Shown here: one piece after another, positions 10,700-21,161 of the stretch
Layout: each line of letters starts with the position of its first letter
How positions within the stretch are numbered: the stretch's first letter is position 1
NCBI GenBank assembly: GCA_902806565.1
Contig: CADCXA010000066.1
Coordinates: 124,001 to 188,000 of the forward strand
Reading direction: 5' to 3'
DNA length: 64,000 nucleotides
Source of the DNA: Hypoxylon rubiginosum
Taxonomy: Eukaryota > Ascomycota > Sordariomycetes > Xylariales > Hypoxylaceae
The notes under the pieces: model-generated
What the model saw: only the letters and a program-made list of their open reading frames with translations
What the model was told of the DNA's origin: nothing
The model's database searches: none
Made by a program: the position numbers and the translations under genes

Positions 10700-12458
10700 T
10701 TTCGTAACTGTTCGCAAGAGCAACTGATTTGTCTTTTGATTGGGCAGATTTCTAAATGAGATGCCGAGAGCGTCCAAATTTGCAGATGTGAGAGGATACC
10801 AGCGAAAAAGGATCTCCACACGACATGGGGGGGGGGTTTCGTTTCTACTTCTAGGTAAGAGGTATATATAGCCCGTCCATAAGTAGCCTCTTTTATCTTA
10901 GACAGAAAACTTGAATGACGCACACATATCGGAGTTCTGGAACATATATAGGTGCTGGAAGTGAGGGATTGAATGAGTGAGAAAAACAGCAAGTTGAGTC
11001 TGACTTGGATGAAATGAATATTATCGTGTGGTGGGGTTTTCTATCAGTGCCTACCAGGTAGGTAGATAGATATCTGCTGGAGGCTGAGGAGAAGGCCAAG
11101 ACAATTATTCGGCTAGAGGAGGCGAATGAGACGACACACGTGCTTCTGCATGCTCAGTGACTAGGTAACACCTATAGATGACCTAGGTAGGTAATGCCCA
11201 TAGACATGACCATGACTGTAGTTAAAGGGCAAACTGGGCTTTCGTAGAACATGAGAAGAAAGCTGTGCCATGGAGTTAGGTACAATGATACGATGATCTT
11301 GGAATAAATCAAGCTAGAGCTTACCCTCTAGTGTCAGAAGTGCCCAGTCAAGTCTTCTAGAAAGTGGCTGAGTCTTGGTGCATTGGGTTAGGTACATATG
11401 TATCTCTTGGCAGTTGGACATACACAAATTGTAAAATACATGTTTTATACATTTTAAATCTGACAGTACAAGTATTGTGCATTTATTACTTAAATTACTT
11501 ATGACATACATACCTCTCCAAGTCCATACATGTCAGCTTGTGTAATATTTGACTTGTCACAAAGCCACACAGACAGAAACATGCACTTTTGTTGTGCAAC
11601 TTGACAATTTGACAGAGGAACAAGAGAATACGGGTTGACGAGCGAGGCGGCAAGGGGTGGGCACTCCGCCGGGGCTGGTCATATCAAGTGTAACACAGAC
11701 TGCACAGACTACAGTTAGCTTCCTTGCTAGGTAAGACGCGGTGAAGCATGCGGGGGAGATCCAGTAATATTTGCTGGTTCCCGAGGGCTCGTCAGGCTCG
11801 GCTGGCTCGTCAGGTTCCCGAGATTTAAATTAGTCCGATCCTATTATTCCTATTTCGTGGTTCGGTGATGGGGTGCGTCATCCCGCAGTCAGGTGTCTTA
11901 CCCTTGAAGCGCGTCCAGGGGTCTTTGGCCTTATGGGCCATGGCACTATCAGTAGTACAAGCCCGTACAGGCGACAGGGTATTCATCACCTACCCACGCT
12001 GCCCACGCCGGCTGCTTGCACTAGTGTCAGCATAAACATTGGACCGGATTACGGACTACGACGACCTGTTGGGGTATGGGATCGAGGCTGAAGCGCTCAC
12101 CTTCGGTGGCCAAAACAACCATTAAACCTGAATTAACCTGAAGGGCGGTGCTGACCACCTCCTGTCACCTCCCCCTAATAACAACTAAGACGATACTCTA
12201 CCACTACCACGTGCAATTCCGCCCGCCCTATATTGAAACAACGAGGCGATCAAGTCATTTGTGCCCTGTTTCGTCCCTACGCTTTCATACTTACTTGCTT
12301 TCAACAGTAATACAATATCTACGAGATAAAATCATCCCATGAGCGACATGGGCCAATTCAGCTTCTCGGTCTTCCTAACAACTACAACCCACGCAATCCT
12401 CATGACACACACCTTTTACACCTTCCATCCGCTTCATTCGGACTCCCTTTTCTAGGTC
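10700..12458. other. Intergenic, no gene seen
   Basis: Divergent promoter region of the ion permease and the next membrane-protein gene. It contains an ACCTAGGT palindrome at 11181-11188 and a short imperfect repeat of GGCTCGTCAGG around 11780-11820. The frames present are short and unlike known proteins. Confidence 0.55.
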
Positions 12459-15235
12459 ATGCCAGCGCTCACTTCGGCCTTGCTACTGAATACCATTGCT
12501 GGTCGAAATGAATCTCTAAACGCTGCTACCTCCCTAGCTTCCAATGCTACTGCTGATAATGTTATACAAGTCGTCTGCGCGTGGCCTGTGTCGGGCCAAT
12601 ATGGCCCAGGTTCTAGGATATTGTGAGCTTTCCCAACCGTATACCGTATACTACGCAAAACGAAAGATCCGATATCCGATAGGAACGAGGTTGAACTATA
12701 GAGCTAGACGAACTGACAGTGGTCTTGTAGATACTACGCCCTCGTAGCAGCCTGCGTCTTTGCTCGGAAAGCTGAATGGCTTAGAAATGCCTGTTTAGCA
12801 GCTGCGTGTATGTATACCCGGAGCTGTCTACCAACATCCTTTCTCCTATTGTAGAGCATGAACCTAGCCTGTTGAGCTCGGGAATCGATACGAACTTACC
12901 TAAACATTAACAACTAACACGGATGTCGCAGTGATTTTTCCGGCTGTTGCTGCTCTTCACAGCATTGTCCTCGCTATCCTACACGTCGACAGTTAGTTCT
13001 TCATAACTAGAGTCTGTCGTAACATTGCGATACTGATACCATGATGTAGGTGCTGTTGATATGGACGTATACGGAGCTTTTCAGTTTTGTTCTATTGGTA
13101 TACTAGCGGCTCCCTTGACAGTCAGGATGTCTCGGACCTATTTCTATGATCCGGGCCGAAACATCATCTTCCTCTGGACTGGTATGGTTCTTGCCGGTAA
13201 GTCTTGGTCTCCCTTATCACGATATAGGTTCATGCTCATGGCAAAGTAGGATTACTTAGCTTGACGGTCGAGTTTTTTCGAATCAACACTACGGGCTGCA
13301 ACTATGATAGGCCTAGCTTCCCCGGTAATCCTCACGATGAGGACTTCAATCATTTGTACGATATCTGTGGCATAACCTGCTCTATCGAGCAGGGTCCTTT
13401 CTCTCCTTTGCGGAGAGGTTCAGCGAATGAGATCGCCCTTATACCGGCACCAAGGAAGCTCGCTTTCAATGCTGCTACGCTTGTCGCCGCCGCCTGCTGC
13501 ATCCCTGCTGTCCTTTCCCTAGTCTCTATGTGGAATAAGATCCTCGAGATTAACTGGAAGTCAAGGTTTGGTCGAGAAGAGGAAGACGAACTAATTGAAG
13601 GGTAAATAACATTCCGTTTATTTAGCTGTTGCCATTCAAGCTCATTGTCAAGGCATTGTCAAGGGATGAGCTATTAAGAATATCGTTACTGACACTAAGT
13701 GATCCAGGACAAATGGCGCAACCGTCGAAAGGATGAGCAGAGTCAATACTATGATCAGGCTGTTTCTGAGTACTCTCGAAATCCCATTGTTCAGTGGAGC
13801 TGTGCTCGCCATCCTCATCATTGGCGAAATGAACTTATTCAGTCACGAGGTCACGTATCAGACTGAGCCCATGACCAGTATAGGTAAGTCCTATCCACCG
13901 TTTTAGTTGTTTTAAATCACTGACAATCAATATGTTTAGGTCAGGTCAGTAACGATGTTCCCTCATTTCTATCCTTTTGCCCTCCCTAGTCTATGGGACA
14001 CTTCGACCCATTAGCTAAGATATCCAGCTTCAAAAGCCTCGTCTTCTTAGTCTTTGAGGCTTCTCCAATCATTCATTAAAACTCTAAGCAAAAGTAATCG
14101 CTAATCATCTTCAATATAGTGGGCGCCTATCATTGGTACTGGACTTGCTGCTCTGGGGTCTTTATATGTTCTTCTAGCAGCAGACTTGGACGCTGTAGAG
14201 GAGGAAGACAACCCGAAACCATCCATGCACCACTGCAATTGCTCACATCATCACATTGAAGACGTAAATACGAGCGTCCACGAACATCCTGGTGTAAACC
14301 GTCGTCCAAGCAGCCTAGGCGCTCAAAGTATGCACAGACTTGTCTTTGACTCTCCAGAACGAGACCCAAGCACCTCGCCGGCTATGCAGGAGCTCGGCAT
14401 GTTCGCCGGGCCTTCTCATGGCGTCGTTTCTCCAGATGCTGCCCATCTACGACCTAATAGCGCCTCGGATAGCGGGAGAGAAACTTCGAGCGAAAGAATG
14501 TCCACGACAAGTCAGCAACCAGTGAAAGACGTGGGCCATAGACGCAAAATAGCCAAGGGGTTACTAATGGTCAGCAATTACCTCGGCACAGCGTCACAAG
14601 ATCGATTCGACGACTCCGAGTTCAAACATGGAAAAGCGCTCGACTTTCCTGAAGTTCCAGCAGAAGAAATGCGCAATCCAGCTTTGCCTCAAATTCGGGA
14701 GGTCTACAACCAGCACCGCGACGAAGACGATAAGATCAGCAGGCGGCCGTCGAGATCGGGTAGCTTTACGGGGAGTGCCTACTCCAGACCAAGCGTCGAC
14801 GGCATCACAATGTCGAGAACCGCAACAGCTCCACACCCATCGTCCCCCGTGTCTCGATCATCGTCGCCGTCGCCCACGTCGCCAGGTCTGCGGCATGCCA
14901 ACACATTGCCGACGGCACAGAGCGCATCCGACCTGGAGGAATTTGCTGCAGCTTCTGCCGCGGCGGCGAGAGGAAGACCCAGACATCGACGCGACACACT
15001 CGAGGTGCCGGCGCAGACCCACCAGAGTTCTTTGCGAAACGTCCAATCCGCTTCCCCGGCCGCATCGAACACCACTACCACTGTAAGCAATGGTCCAGGT
15101 TCGCCCGTCATTGTGATATCTCATGATCCCGACTCCGGCTCTGGTATGGAAGAGTTTCCTTCGCTCAATCCACCTACCGCCTCACCGTCGCTCGAGCCAG
15201 CATTATCGTTGAAAACAACGCCATTGCCTCCTTGA
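12459..15235 (+). CDS. Uncharacterised fungal multipass membrane protein with a 5-nt micro-exon
   Basis: Function unknown. Eight exons give a continuous 698-aa frame: 12459-12622, 12731-12807, 12932-12991, 13050-13196, 13250-13601, 13708-13883, 13940-13944 and 14120-15235. Every junction is in phase with GT...AG borders. The first half has a short lumenal-looking N-terminus with NxS/T sites, then VVCAWPVSGQYGPGSRI and about six or seven hydrophobic helices, including LYYALVAACVFA, LIFPAVAALHSIVLAIL, IIFLWTGMVLAGLLSL, AATLVAAACCIPAVLSLV and PLFSGAVLAILIIG. Exon 7 is only GTCAG; it supplies the GQ of SIGQWAPIIGTGLAALGSL, and leaving it out throws the rest into a frame that has no resemblance to the membrane segment. 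The second half (about residues 350-698) is a hydrophilic, Ser/Pro-rich cytoplasmic-type tail with many SP and TP sites, starting with a His/Cys cluster (MHHCNCSHHHIED). I recognise the type (an orphan fungal membrane family) but no assigned role. Confidence 0.78.
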
Positions 15236-16367
15236 ACACACCATGGTAACACGACAGCGTACATTCGAAGTGACGTAATTTTCACACATCTCTTCTATGC
15301 TAGGTACTATCAGTTGGTCAGCACTAGATAGACTTATGGAGTCGTGCTACATGCTTTCACTAGAGTCTATTAAGGGAGGTCTACGAATACGTCGAATCGG
15401 GCTTGATCCTGCGAGCAGGCTGAGCCCTGTCGTACCACCACCAGGCTTCCCCAGCCACCAACCGCGGAGACCTGCGGGAATCCTATCTTGGATATCAATT
15501 GGTTCGATATCCTGCATAGCGCATGATGAACTAACCATGAACTCGATCGAGATCTAGCTATTTCGATGAGTACACAGATCATCGCGCTATATTAACCGAG
15601 TAAGTAATTAATGCGAATTTACCAACCCCCCCGCCGCCTTGTCAGAACACAAGCTATAATAACAGATGCTGACTGTATTCAACAGATGCTTTATAGGGGG
15701 TACATATAATCTTAATAGCATATACACCGTGTTGGTATAGAACGTGTATATATTTACCTAGTATATTAAAATGTATATAATCGATAATAAGTAGGATCAC
15801 TGTTAATTGTATGTGCAAACAGACATCAAGTCGAAGTGCTTTATCGAATCAGAGGGTGATAAGATCATAAACATACCTAAGTTTGATTATATTATTGAGT
15901 AATTTCTGTGTTTTTTGCGTCTCTACAGCAAAATCAGAAACGGCCAGAGGCGCAGAAAGGAGCCGTGATAAGCCATTACTGAGTATCGTGATCCCTTAAA
16001 AGCAGGCATCTGTCATTGGGTTGGCCCTTTCATGCGGCCCATACGCCTGAGTTGTAATCTGCCATAAAATATGTGTATTGATTGGCAGCTAGGTACTGCT
16101 AGACAATAAGGGGTAGAAGAGCTCGATACCCCTAAGTCTATGGTACGGTATTTCCCCACGAGTTGTAGACTAGATCTGGCTCCCCTGGCTGGGCTAGTAA
16201 TCTTAGTCTCCCCCATGATATCTATCTCTTTTCCTTCATAGGTGCAAGTCTTAGGCTAGTGCAAATGCGAGGATGGATATGAAGAGCCCTCTTCAGTTTA
16301 ACTTTTGATCGATATTTTATTTCTTTCGATTTCCTCCCCGGAGATTGGGCGGGCTTATTTTGTTATT
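15236..16367. other. Intergenic, AT-rich, no gene seen
   Basis: Shared 3' flank of two converging genes. The stretch 15,590-15,910 is markedly AT-rich (TATATAATCTTAATAGCA type) with no open frame of note. No repeat unit is obvious. Confidence 0.6.
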
Positions 16368-18030
16368 TTATCTTATAGGCAGCGAAGTCGTCGACAGTAA
16401 CTTCTTAACCTCCTCCACGAGATTGTCTCTCGACACCAGCAACCCCTGGTCCTTCTCATCCTCCTTCTTTTCCTCCCCGCCCTTCCCGGTGCCCAAGACC
16501 TTGATGCGGACCTTGCCATCGGCGAGCTCGTCCTGGCCGAGGATGACGGCGAGCGGCACGTCCTCGGCCGCCTTGAACTGCTGCGGCAGCCGGGGCTTGA
16601 CCTTGGCGCTGTACTCGGCGCGGATGCCTCCTTCCCACAGCTGCCGCGCCACTGACATGCGCTGGAGCAGAAGACCGTCAAACTCCTTGCCGCCGAAAGC
16701 CATGACGTATACCTCAACCTCGCGCGACCGACCAGCCTTGTCTCCTTGTCGTGCTTTTAAGATCGTGAAGATGCGGTCTACGCCGAACGAGATGCCGACG
16801 CAGGGGATTTGCTTCTTGCCGTACATGCCCACAAGGTTATCGTAACGACCTCCCGCAGCAATACTGCCAACTCCTGCGCTCGTCTCCTCCTTTTTCTTAG
16901 TGGGTTTTCCGGGATACCGTGACTCTTCTTTATTACTCGCCGGTTTTTGGACGACTTCGTATATTACGCCGGTGTAGTAGTCTAAGCCTCGTGCGAGTGA
17001 TAGGTCAAAGGAGATCTTGTCGAAGGTATTTAATTCTTTCGAATAGGAAGAGAGAAGATCCATGTCAGCAAGTCCCGCTTTGATCTCGTCGTTGGCTGAG
17101 AGACCCGCATCAGATCGTATAAACTGTATCATCTCATCGATGGTGCCCTTATTTAGCACATATTGTCCGATCTTGTCGGCAACCTCCTCGGAAAGTCCCT
17201 TCTGCTCCACCATCTCCTTCTTGACGGCATCCCACGGCTCCTTATCTAGTTTATCTACGGCCGAGCTGATAGGGCGGAGCTTCTCTGCTGGTACACCTGC
17301 GACAGCAAACAGACCGTCGAGGATTTTCCTGTGGTTGAGCTTGATGATAACTTCTAGACCGAGAGACTCGAAGGTCTCGGTGATGACACGTAGGATTTCG
17401 GCGTCGGGGATCATGGGGTCGTACTGTCCGGCGATGTCGAAGTCGCACTGGTAGAACTCGCGCATGCGGCCGCGGGCGATGGCGGGCTGGTCGCGACGGT
17501 AGACCTTGGCGATCTGGTAGCGCTTGATCTGCTGGACGTTGTTCATGGCCAGCCAGCGGGCGAAGGGGACTGTCAGGTCGTAGCGCAGGGCGCAGAGCTC
17601 GCCGCCCTGGTCCTCGAGGTTGTAAATCAGCTTCGAGTCCTCGCCATACTTGCCCGAGAGGATTTCCCTCAGCTCGAAGACGGGGGTATCGAGGGGTGTG
17701 CCGCCGTGGAGCTTGAAGACCTTGCTAACGGTCTCGCTATTGCCAGATTAATAAAGTGTAGGAATAAAAAGCGCAAGGTGGAAACCCGTACAAGACGTGA
17801 TCTCGCAGGAGCAGATCCGAGCCCGACCAGTCGCGTGTGCCCTTAACCGCCTTTAGAGATATCTTGGCCTCCTTAGAAGCCATGTCGCCAATGTCGCCAG
17901 AGGGCGAGGGTTCGTAATGAGGCAATTGATAGACTCGACTAGAGGAGGAAAATAGTGTCTTGGGGGAAAGGAGTGGTGATCGAGAGGTTGTAAATATTAG
18001 CCTGTTGCTTCTGCAGAGCGCACGCAGCAT
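16368..18030 (-). CDS. HTS1: Histidine--tRNA ligase, probably dual mitochondrial/cytosolic
   Basis: Class II aminoacyl-tRNA synthetase that charges tRNA-His. Two exons, 18030-17792 and 17736-16368, make 535 aa. The intron (GTACGG...TAG) splits a Phe codon and restores [16 protein letters not shown]. Visible elements are [11 protein letters not shown] near the catalytic N-terminus, motif 2 region [20 protein letters not shown], the histidine motifs [14 protein letters not shown] and [14 protein letters not shown], then [10 protein letters not shown] (motif 3) and the C-terminal anticodon-binding domain. The first ATG opens a 49-residue Arg/Ser-rich, acid-poor leader typical of mitochondrial import. 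A second in-frame ATG at 17883 ([11 protein letters not shown], context GACATGG) would start a cytosolic form, as established for yeast HTS1. No other HisRS is in the window. It is transcribed away from the ALDH gene across a 434-bp promoter region. Confidence 0.95.
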
Positions 18031-18464
18031 CTCTTGGGTTGCCCCGCGTAAAAGTTATAACCCGAAAAAAAATAGTGACTGAAAGGGGGGGTGACTCAAT
18101 GGGAGCTCCCTCCTTCAACGTGGGGTTATTACTATAGTCATGTGACCCACAATTATATGTATTTATATCTTATCGCTACGATAACAAGCTCCCCTATCTG
18201 TTCTCTCTATCGATAACATTGAACTCATAAAACTAAGCTTCCATTATTCTGTAGAAATGGTGGTACGACATCGTGATTCAGGGGATGTTTACTTTCTGCA
18301 ATTGAACGCCCATGTCCCCCGGGACCATGTAACGAATCAAAATATCAGGTGGTGTACCGGCTAAGGAATGATATTGTCCATATAAAGGTACCCGTACGAC
18401 TGGAACTGCTTCTTGTTAGAAACCTGGAGTAGGTGTCGACTCGTTGGAGAGCAACGGGACCAAG
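18031..18464. promoter_or_regulatory. Bidirectional promoter region, HTS1 / MSC7-like ALDH
   Basis: 434 bp between two divergent start codons, so it must contain both promoters. A C-run and A-run lie just upstream of HTS1 (about 18060-18095). I see no element I can name with confidence. Confidence 0.5.
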
Positions 18465-20351
18465 ATGGCGGTCGAAGATCTCGTGGCATGGACCGACGAG
18501 TTCAGCGACCTAATACGAGAGTTCCCGTACGTCCTACATCCCTAAGCGCTATAATACTCGTTTCTAGAACCTGAACCTCATAAAATCTCCGTCTATAGGG
18601 TCAATGACTTCGTCTTTCTCCTCGCTCCTCTCGTCTTCGCCGTTGTGGGCGGCCTAATACTCTACCACACCCACACGGACTACTGGGAGAAGCCGAAACG
18701 ATATACCGTCCCGATCCCCAAGATACCAGACGAGTGCAAGATCCTAGAACACCCTACGATCAAGGTCCCCAGCTCCACCGCCATCCAATGCTACACGCCC
18801 GCCACGGGCCAGTTCCTCGGCCTCGTCAACCCCTCCACGCCCGCGGGCATCGACCGCGCCGTCGCCCAGGCCCGCGCCGCGCAGGAGAAGTGGGCCCGGA
18901 CCACGTTCGGCGAGCGGCGGCGGGTGCTGCGGACGATGCTGCAGCATATCCTCGACAACCAGGAGCACATCTGCCGCGTCAGCTCGCTGGACTCGGGCAA
19001 GACCGTGCTCGACGCGCAGCTGGGCGAGATCCTCGTCACGGCCGAGAAGCTGCGGTGGACGATCCGGCACGGCGAGGCGGCCCTGCGCCCGAGCCGGCGC
19101 CCGACCAACCTGCTCATGGCCTACAAGCGGAACACGGTGCGCTACGAGCCGCTCGGCGTCGTCGCCGCTCTCGTCAGCTGGAACTACCCGTTCCACAATC
19201 TGCTGGGTCCCATCATCAGTAGTATCTTTGCCGGCAACGGCGTCGTCGTCAAGGTCAGCGAGCAGACGTGCTGGAGCGCCGCCTACTACACCATGATCGC
19301 CCGGGGCGCCCTCGTGGCCCACGGCCACGACCCGCAGCTGATCCAGAGCGTCGTCTGCTGGCCGCAGACCGCGGGCCACCTGACGAGCCACCCGGGTATC
19401 AGCCACCTGACCTTCATCGGCAGCCGCCCCGTGTGCCACCAGGTCGCCGCCAGCGCCGCCAAGAGCCTGACGCCCGTAGTCGCCGAGCTCGGCGGCAAGG
19501 ACGCCGCCGTGATCCTCGACTCGGCCGAGCCCGACCTCGGGCGCATCGTCGACATCCTCATGCGCGGCACCTTCCAGGCCTCGGGCCAGAACTGCATCGG
19601 CATCGAGCGCATCATCGCCGCCCCGGGGGTCTACGACAAGCTCGTCGCCATGCTCGAGCCGCGCGTCAAGGCCCTACGCTTAGGCCTCGACCAGGACGTC
19701 GGCGCCATGGTCTCCGACGCCTCGTTCGCGCGCCTCGAGGCCCTCGTCGACGACGCCGTCTCGCGGGGCGCCCGGCTCCTGGCCGGGGGCAGGCGCTACG
19801 TGCACCCGGACCACCCCAGCGGGTTCTACTTCACGCCCACGCTGCTCGTGGACGTGACGCCGGCCATGGCCGTCGCCAGCGAGGAGTGCTTCGGGCCCAT
19901 CATGACAATCCTCCGCGCCCCCTCGTCCGCGGCCCCCGACCTCCTGGCCCTGGCCAACGCGCCCGACTTCGGCCTCGGGGCCTCCGTGTGGGGGCGCGAC
20001 GCCGACCCGGTCCTCAAGGAGGTGGTGAGCGGCATCCGCGCCGGCGGCGTCGCCGTCAACGACTTCGCGGTGTTCTACGCCGTGCAGCTGCCGTTCGGCG
20101 GCGTCGGCGGGTCCGGGTACGGCCGGTTCGCGGGCGAGGAGGGACTGCGCGGCTTGTGCAACCTGAAGAGTGTGTGCGAGGACCGGTTCGCGTGGCTCGG
20201 CATCCGCACGGCGATACCGCCGCCCGCGCGGTACCCGATCGCGAGCCAGGAGCGCGGGTGGCGGTTCACGAGGGGTGTCGTGGGGTTGGGGTACGGGCTT
20301 ACCGTCAAGGAGAAGCTCGGCGCGCTCGTGGATATCTTGAGGAATATGTAA
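18465..20351 (+). CDS. Membrane-anchored aldehyde dehydrogenase, Msc7-like
   Basis: NAD(P)-dependent aldehyde dehydrogenase related to yeast Msc7, whose physiological substrate is not settled. Two exons, 18465-18526 and 18599-20351 (intron GTACGT...TAG, in phase), give 604 aa. A short acidic N-terminus is followed by one hydrophobic helix, FVFLLAPLVFAVVGGLILYH (about residues 25-44), so the enzyme is probably anchored in a membrane, with the catalytic domain beginning near residue 75. Catalytic landmarks are present: SWNYPFHN (cofactor loop), ELGGKDAAV (general-base Glu), GQNCIGIERI (nucleophile Cys near residue 352) and SEECFGPIM. The gene is very GC-rich at third codon positions, giving a 363-codon shadow frame. 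The N-terminal anchor and the QNCIGIERI form set it apart from ordinary cytosolic ALDHs. Confidence 0.9.
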
Positions 20352-20538
20352 TTACCTAATTCTGAAGTAATAAGGAGAGGGAACTAGAGATCGGAGAGAG
20401 AAAAAAGGGAGTGAAGGCCAGAGGGTCGTGTTTGCCCGAGGGATTACATATACTTAGATACCCCTAGTATATATACCTAATGTATAGTTAGTATAAAGGC
20501 AATGGGAAGAAAAAAAGAAAGAGGCATAGAAAAGAGCA

Positions 20539-20610
20539 CTCCGATACGAGGAATCGAACCTCGATCTTCTCGTTGAAAACGAGGTATGTTAGCCGTTACA
20601 CTATATCGGA
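20539..20610 (-). tRNA. tRNA-Glu (anticodon UUC)
   Basis: 72-nt tRNA on the minus strand without an intron. The acceptor stem TCCGATA pairs with TATCGGA, followed by discriminator G. The D arm is TAGTGTAACGGCTA. The anticodon stem-loop is CCTCG-TTTTCAA-CGAGA (one mismatched end pair), with anticodon TTC at the standard loop positions. The T arm is CGAGG-TTCGATT-CCTCG. It decodes GAA and lies alone between two protein genes. Confidence 0.96.
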
Positions 20611-21161
20611 CTTGACACGGAAGGAGAGACAGGAAGTCATTGTAGGCGTGTCATTAGAAATGATAATATATAATTATACTCAGTTACTGAGTTATGCGTA
20701 TCTCGTTCCCCTTGCTCTTCTTAGGTACTTTTAGTAGTATCACGATGCAGATATAAGTTGTTAGATGGTCGTGAATACCTTATATTAGGTCAATTTCATT
20801 TACAGCGCCGGCCGCCAACCGGCCCCTTCTGCCTCGAGAATTATCATAGCCATAACCTCCTTGCGGGTTTTATTCCCGCTATATCAAACTCCCCATACCT
20901 TTATACCCGTGTCCTCCGTAAACTCCTAGAGGACAACAGGCGCAAGTTGTCCGTGATTTACCATCTTCCCGTGGCTAAGGGAATATCGACAGAGGCTTCG
21001 TTCTGGGAATAACATACATAACCCGCATTTCCTTCGTACAGATTATCTTAAATCACAATATCCGTATAAGTAAATAAGTTATAGAAATGAGCAAGAAAAA
21101 TGGTCCAAGACCTCAGTCTAAAGTCTAGGAGACCGCGATGAAGAAAAGCCACGGCTTACTA
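20611..21161. other. Intergenic, no gene seen
   Basis: Between tRNA-Glu and the 3' end of SMC5. It contains an 84-codon frame (20758-21012) with no recognisable features; not called. Confidence 0.6.

Noticed and set aside
12459..13605. Treating the frames at 12459-13605 and 14186-15235 as separate small genes
   Set aside because: Splice signals and phase join them into one 698-aa membrane protein, including continuous transmembrane segments across junctions.
15590..15910. AT-rich stretch as a RIP-mutated transposon relic
   Set aside because: Too short, no terminal repeats and no residual coding similarity; AT-rich spacer is the simpler reading.
19268..20359. 363-codon plus-strand frame inside the aldehyde dehydrogenase gene
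   Set aside because: Arg/Pro-rich product of GC-biased third positions; it overlaps a well-supported ALDH frame and has no domain.
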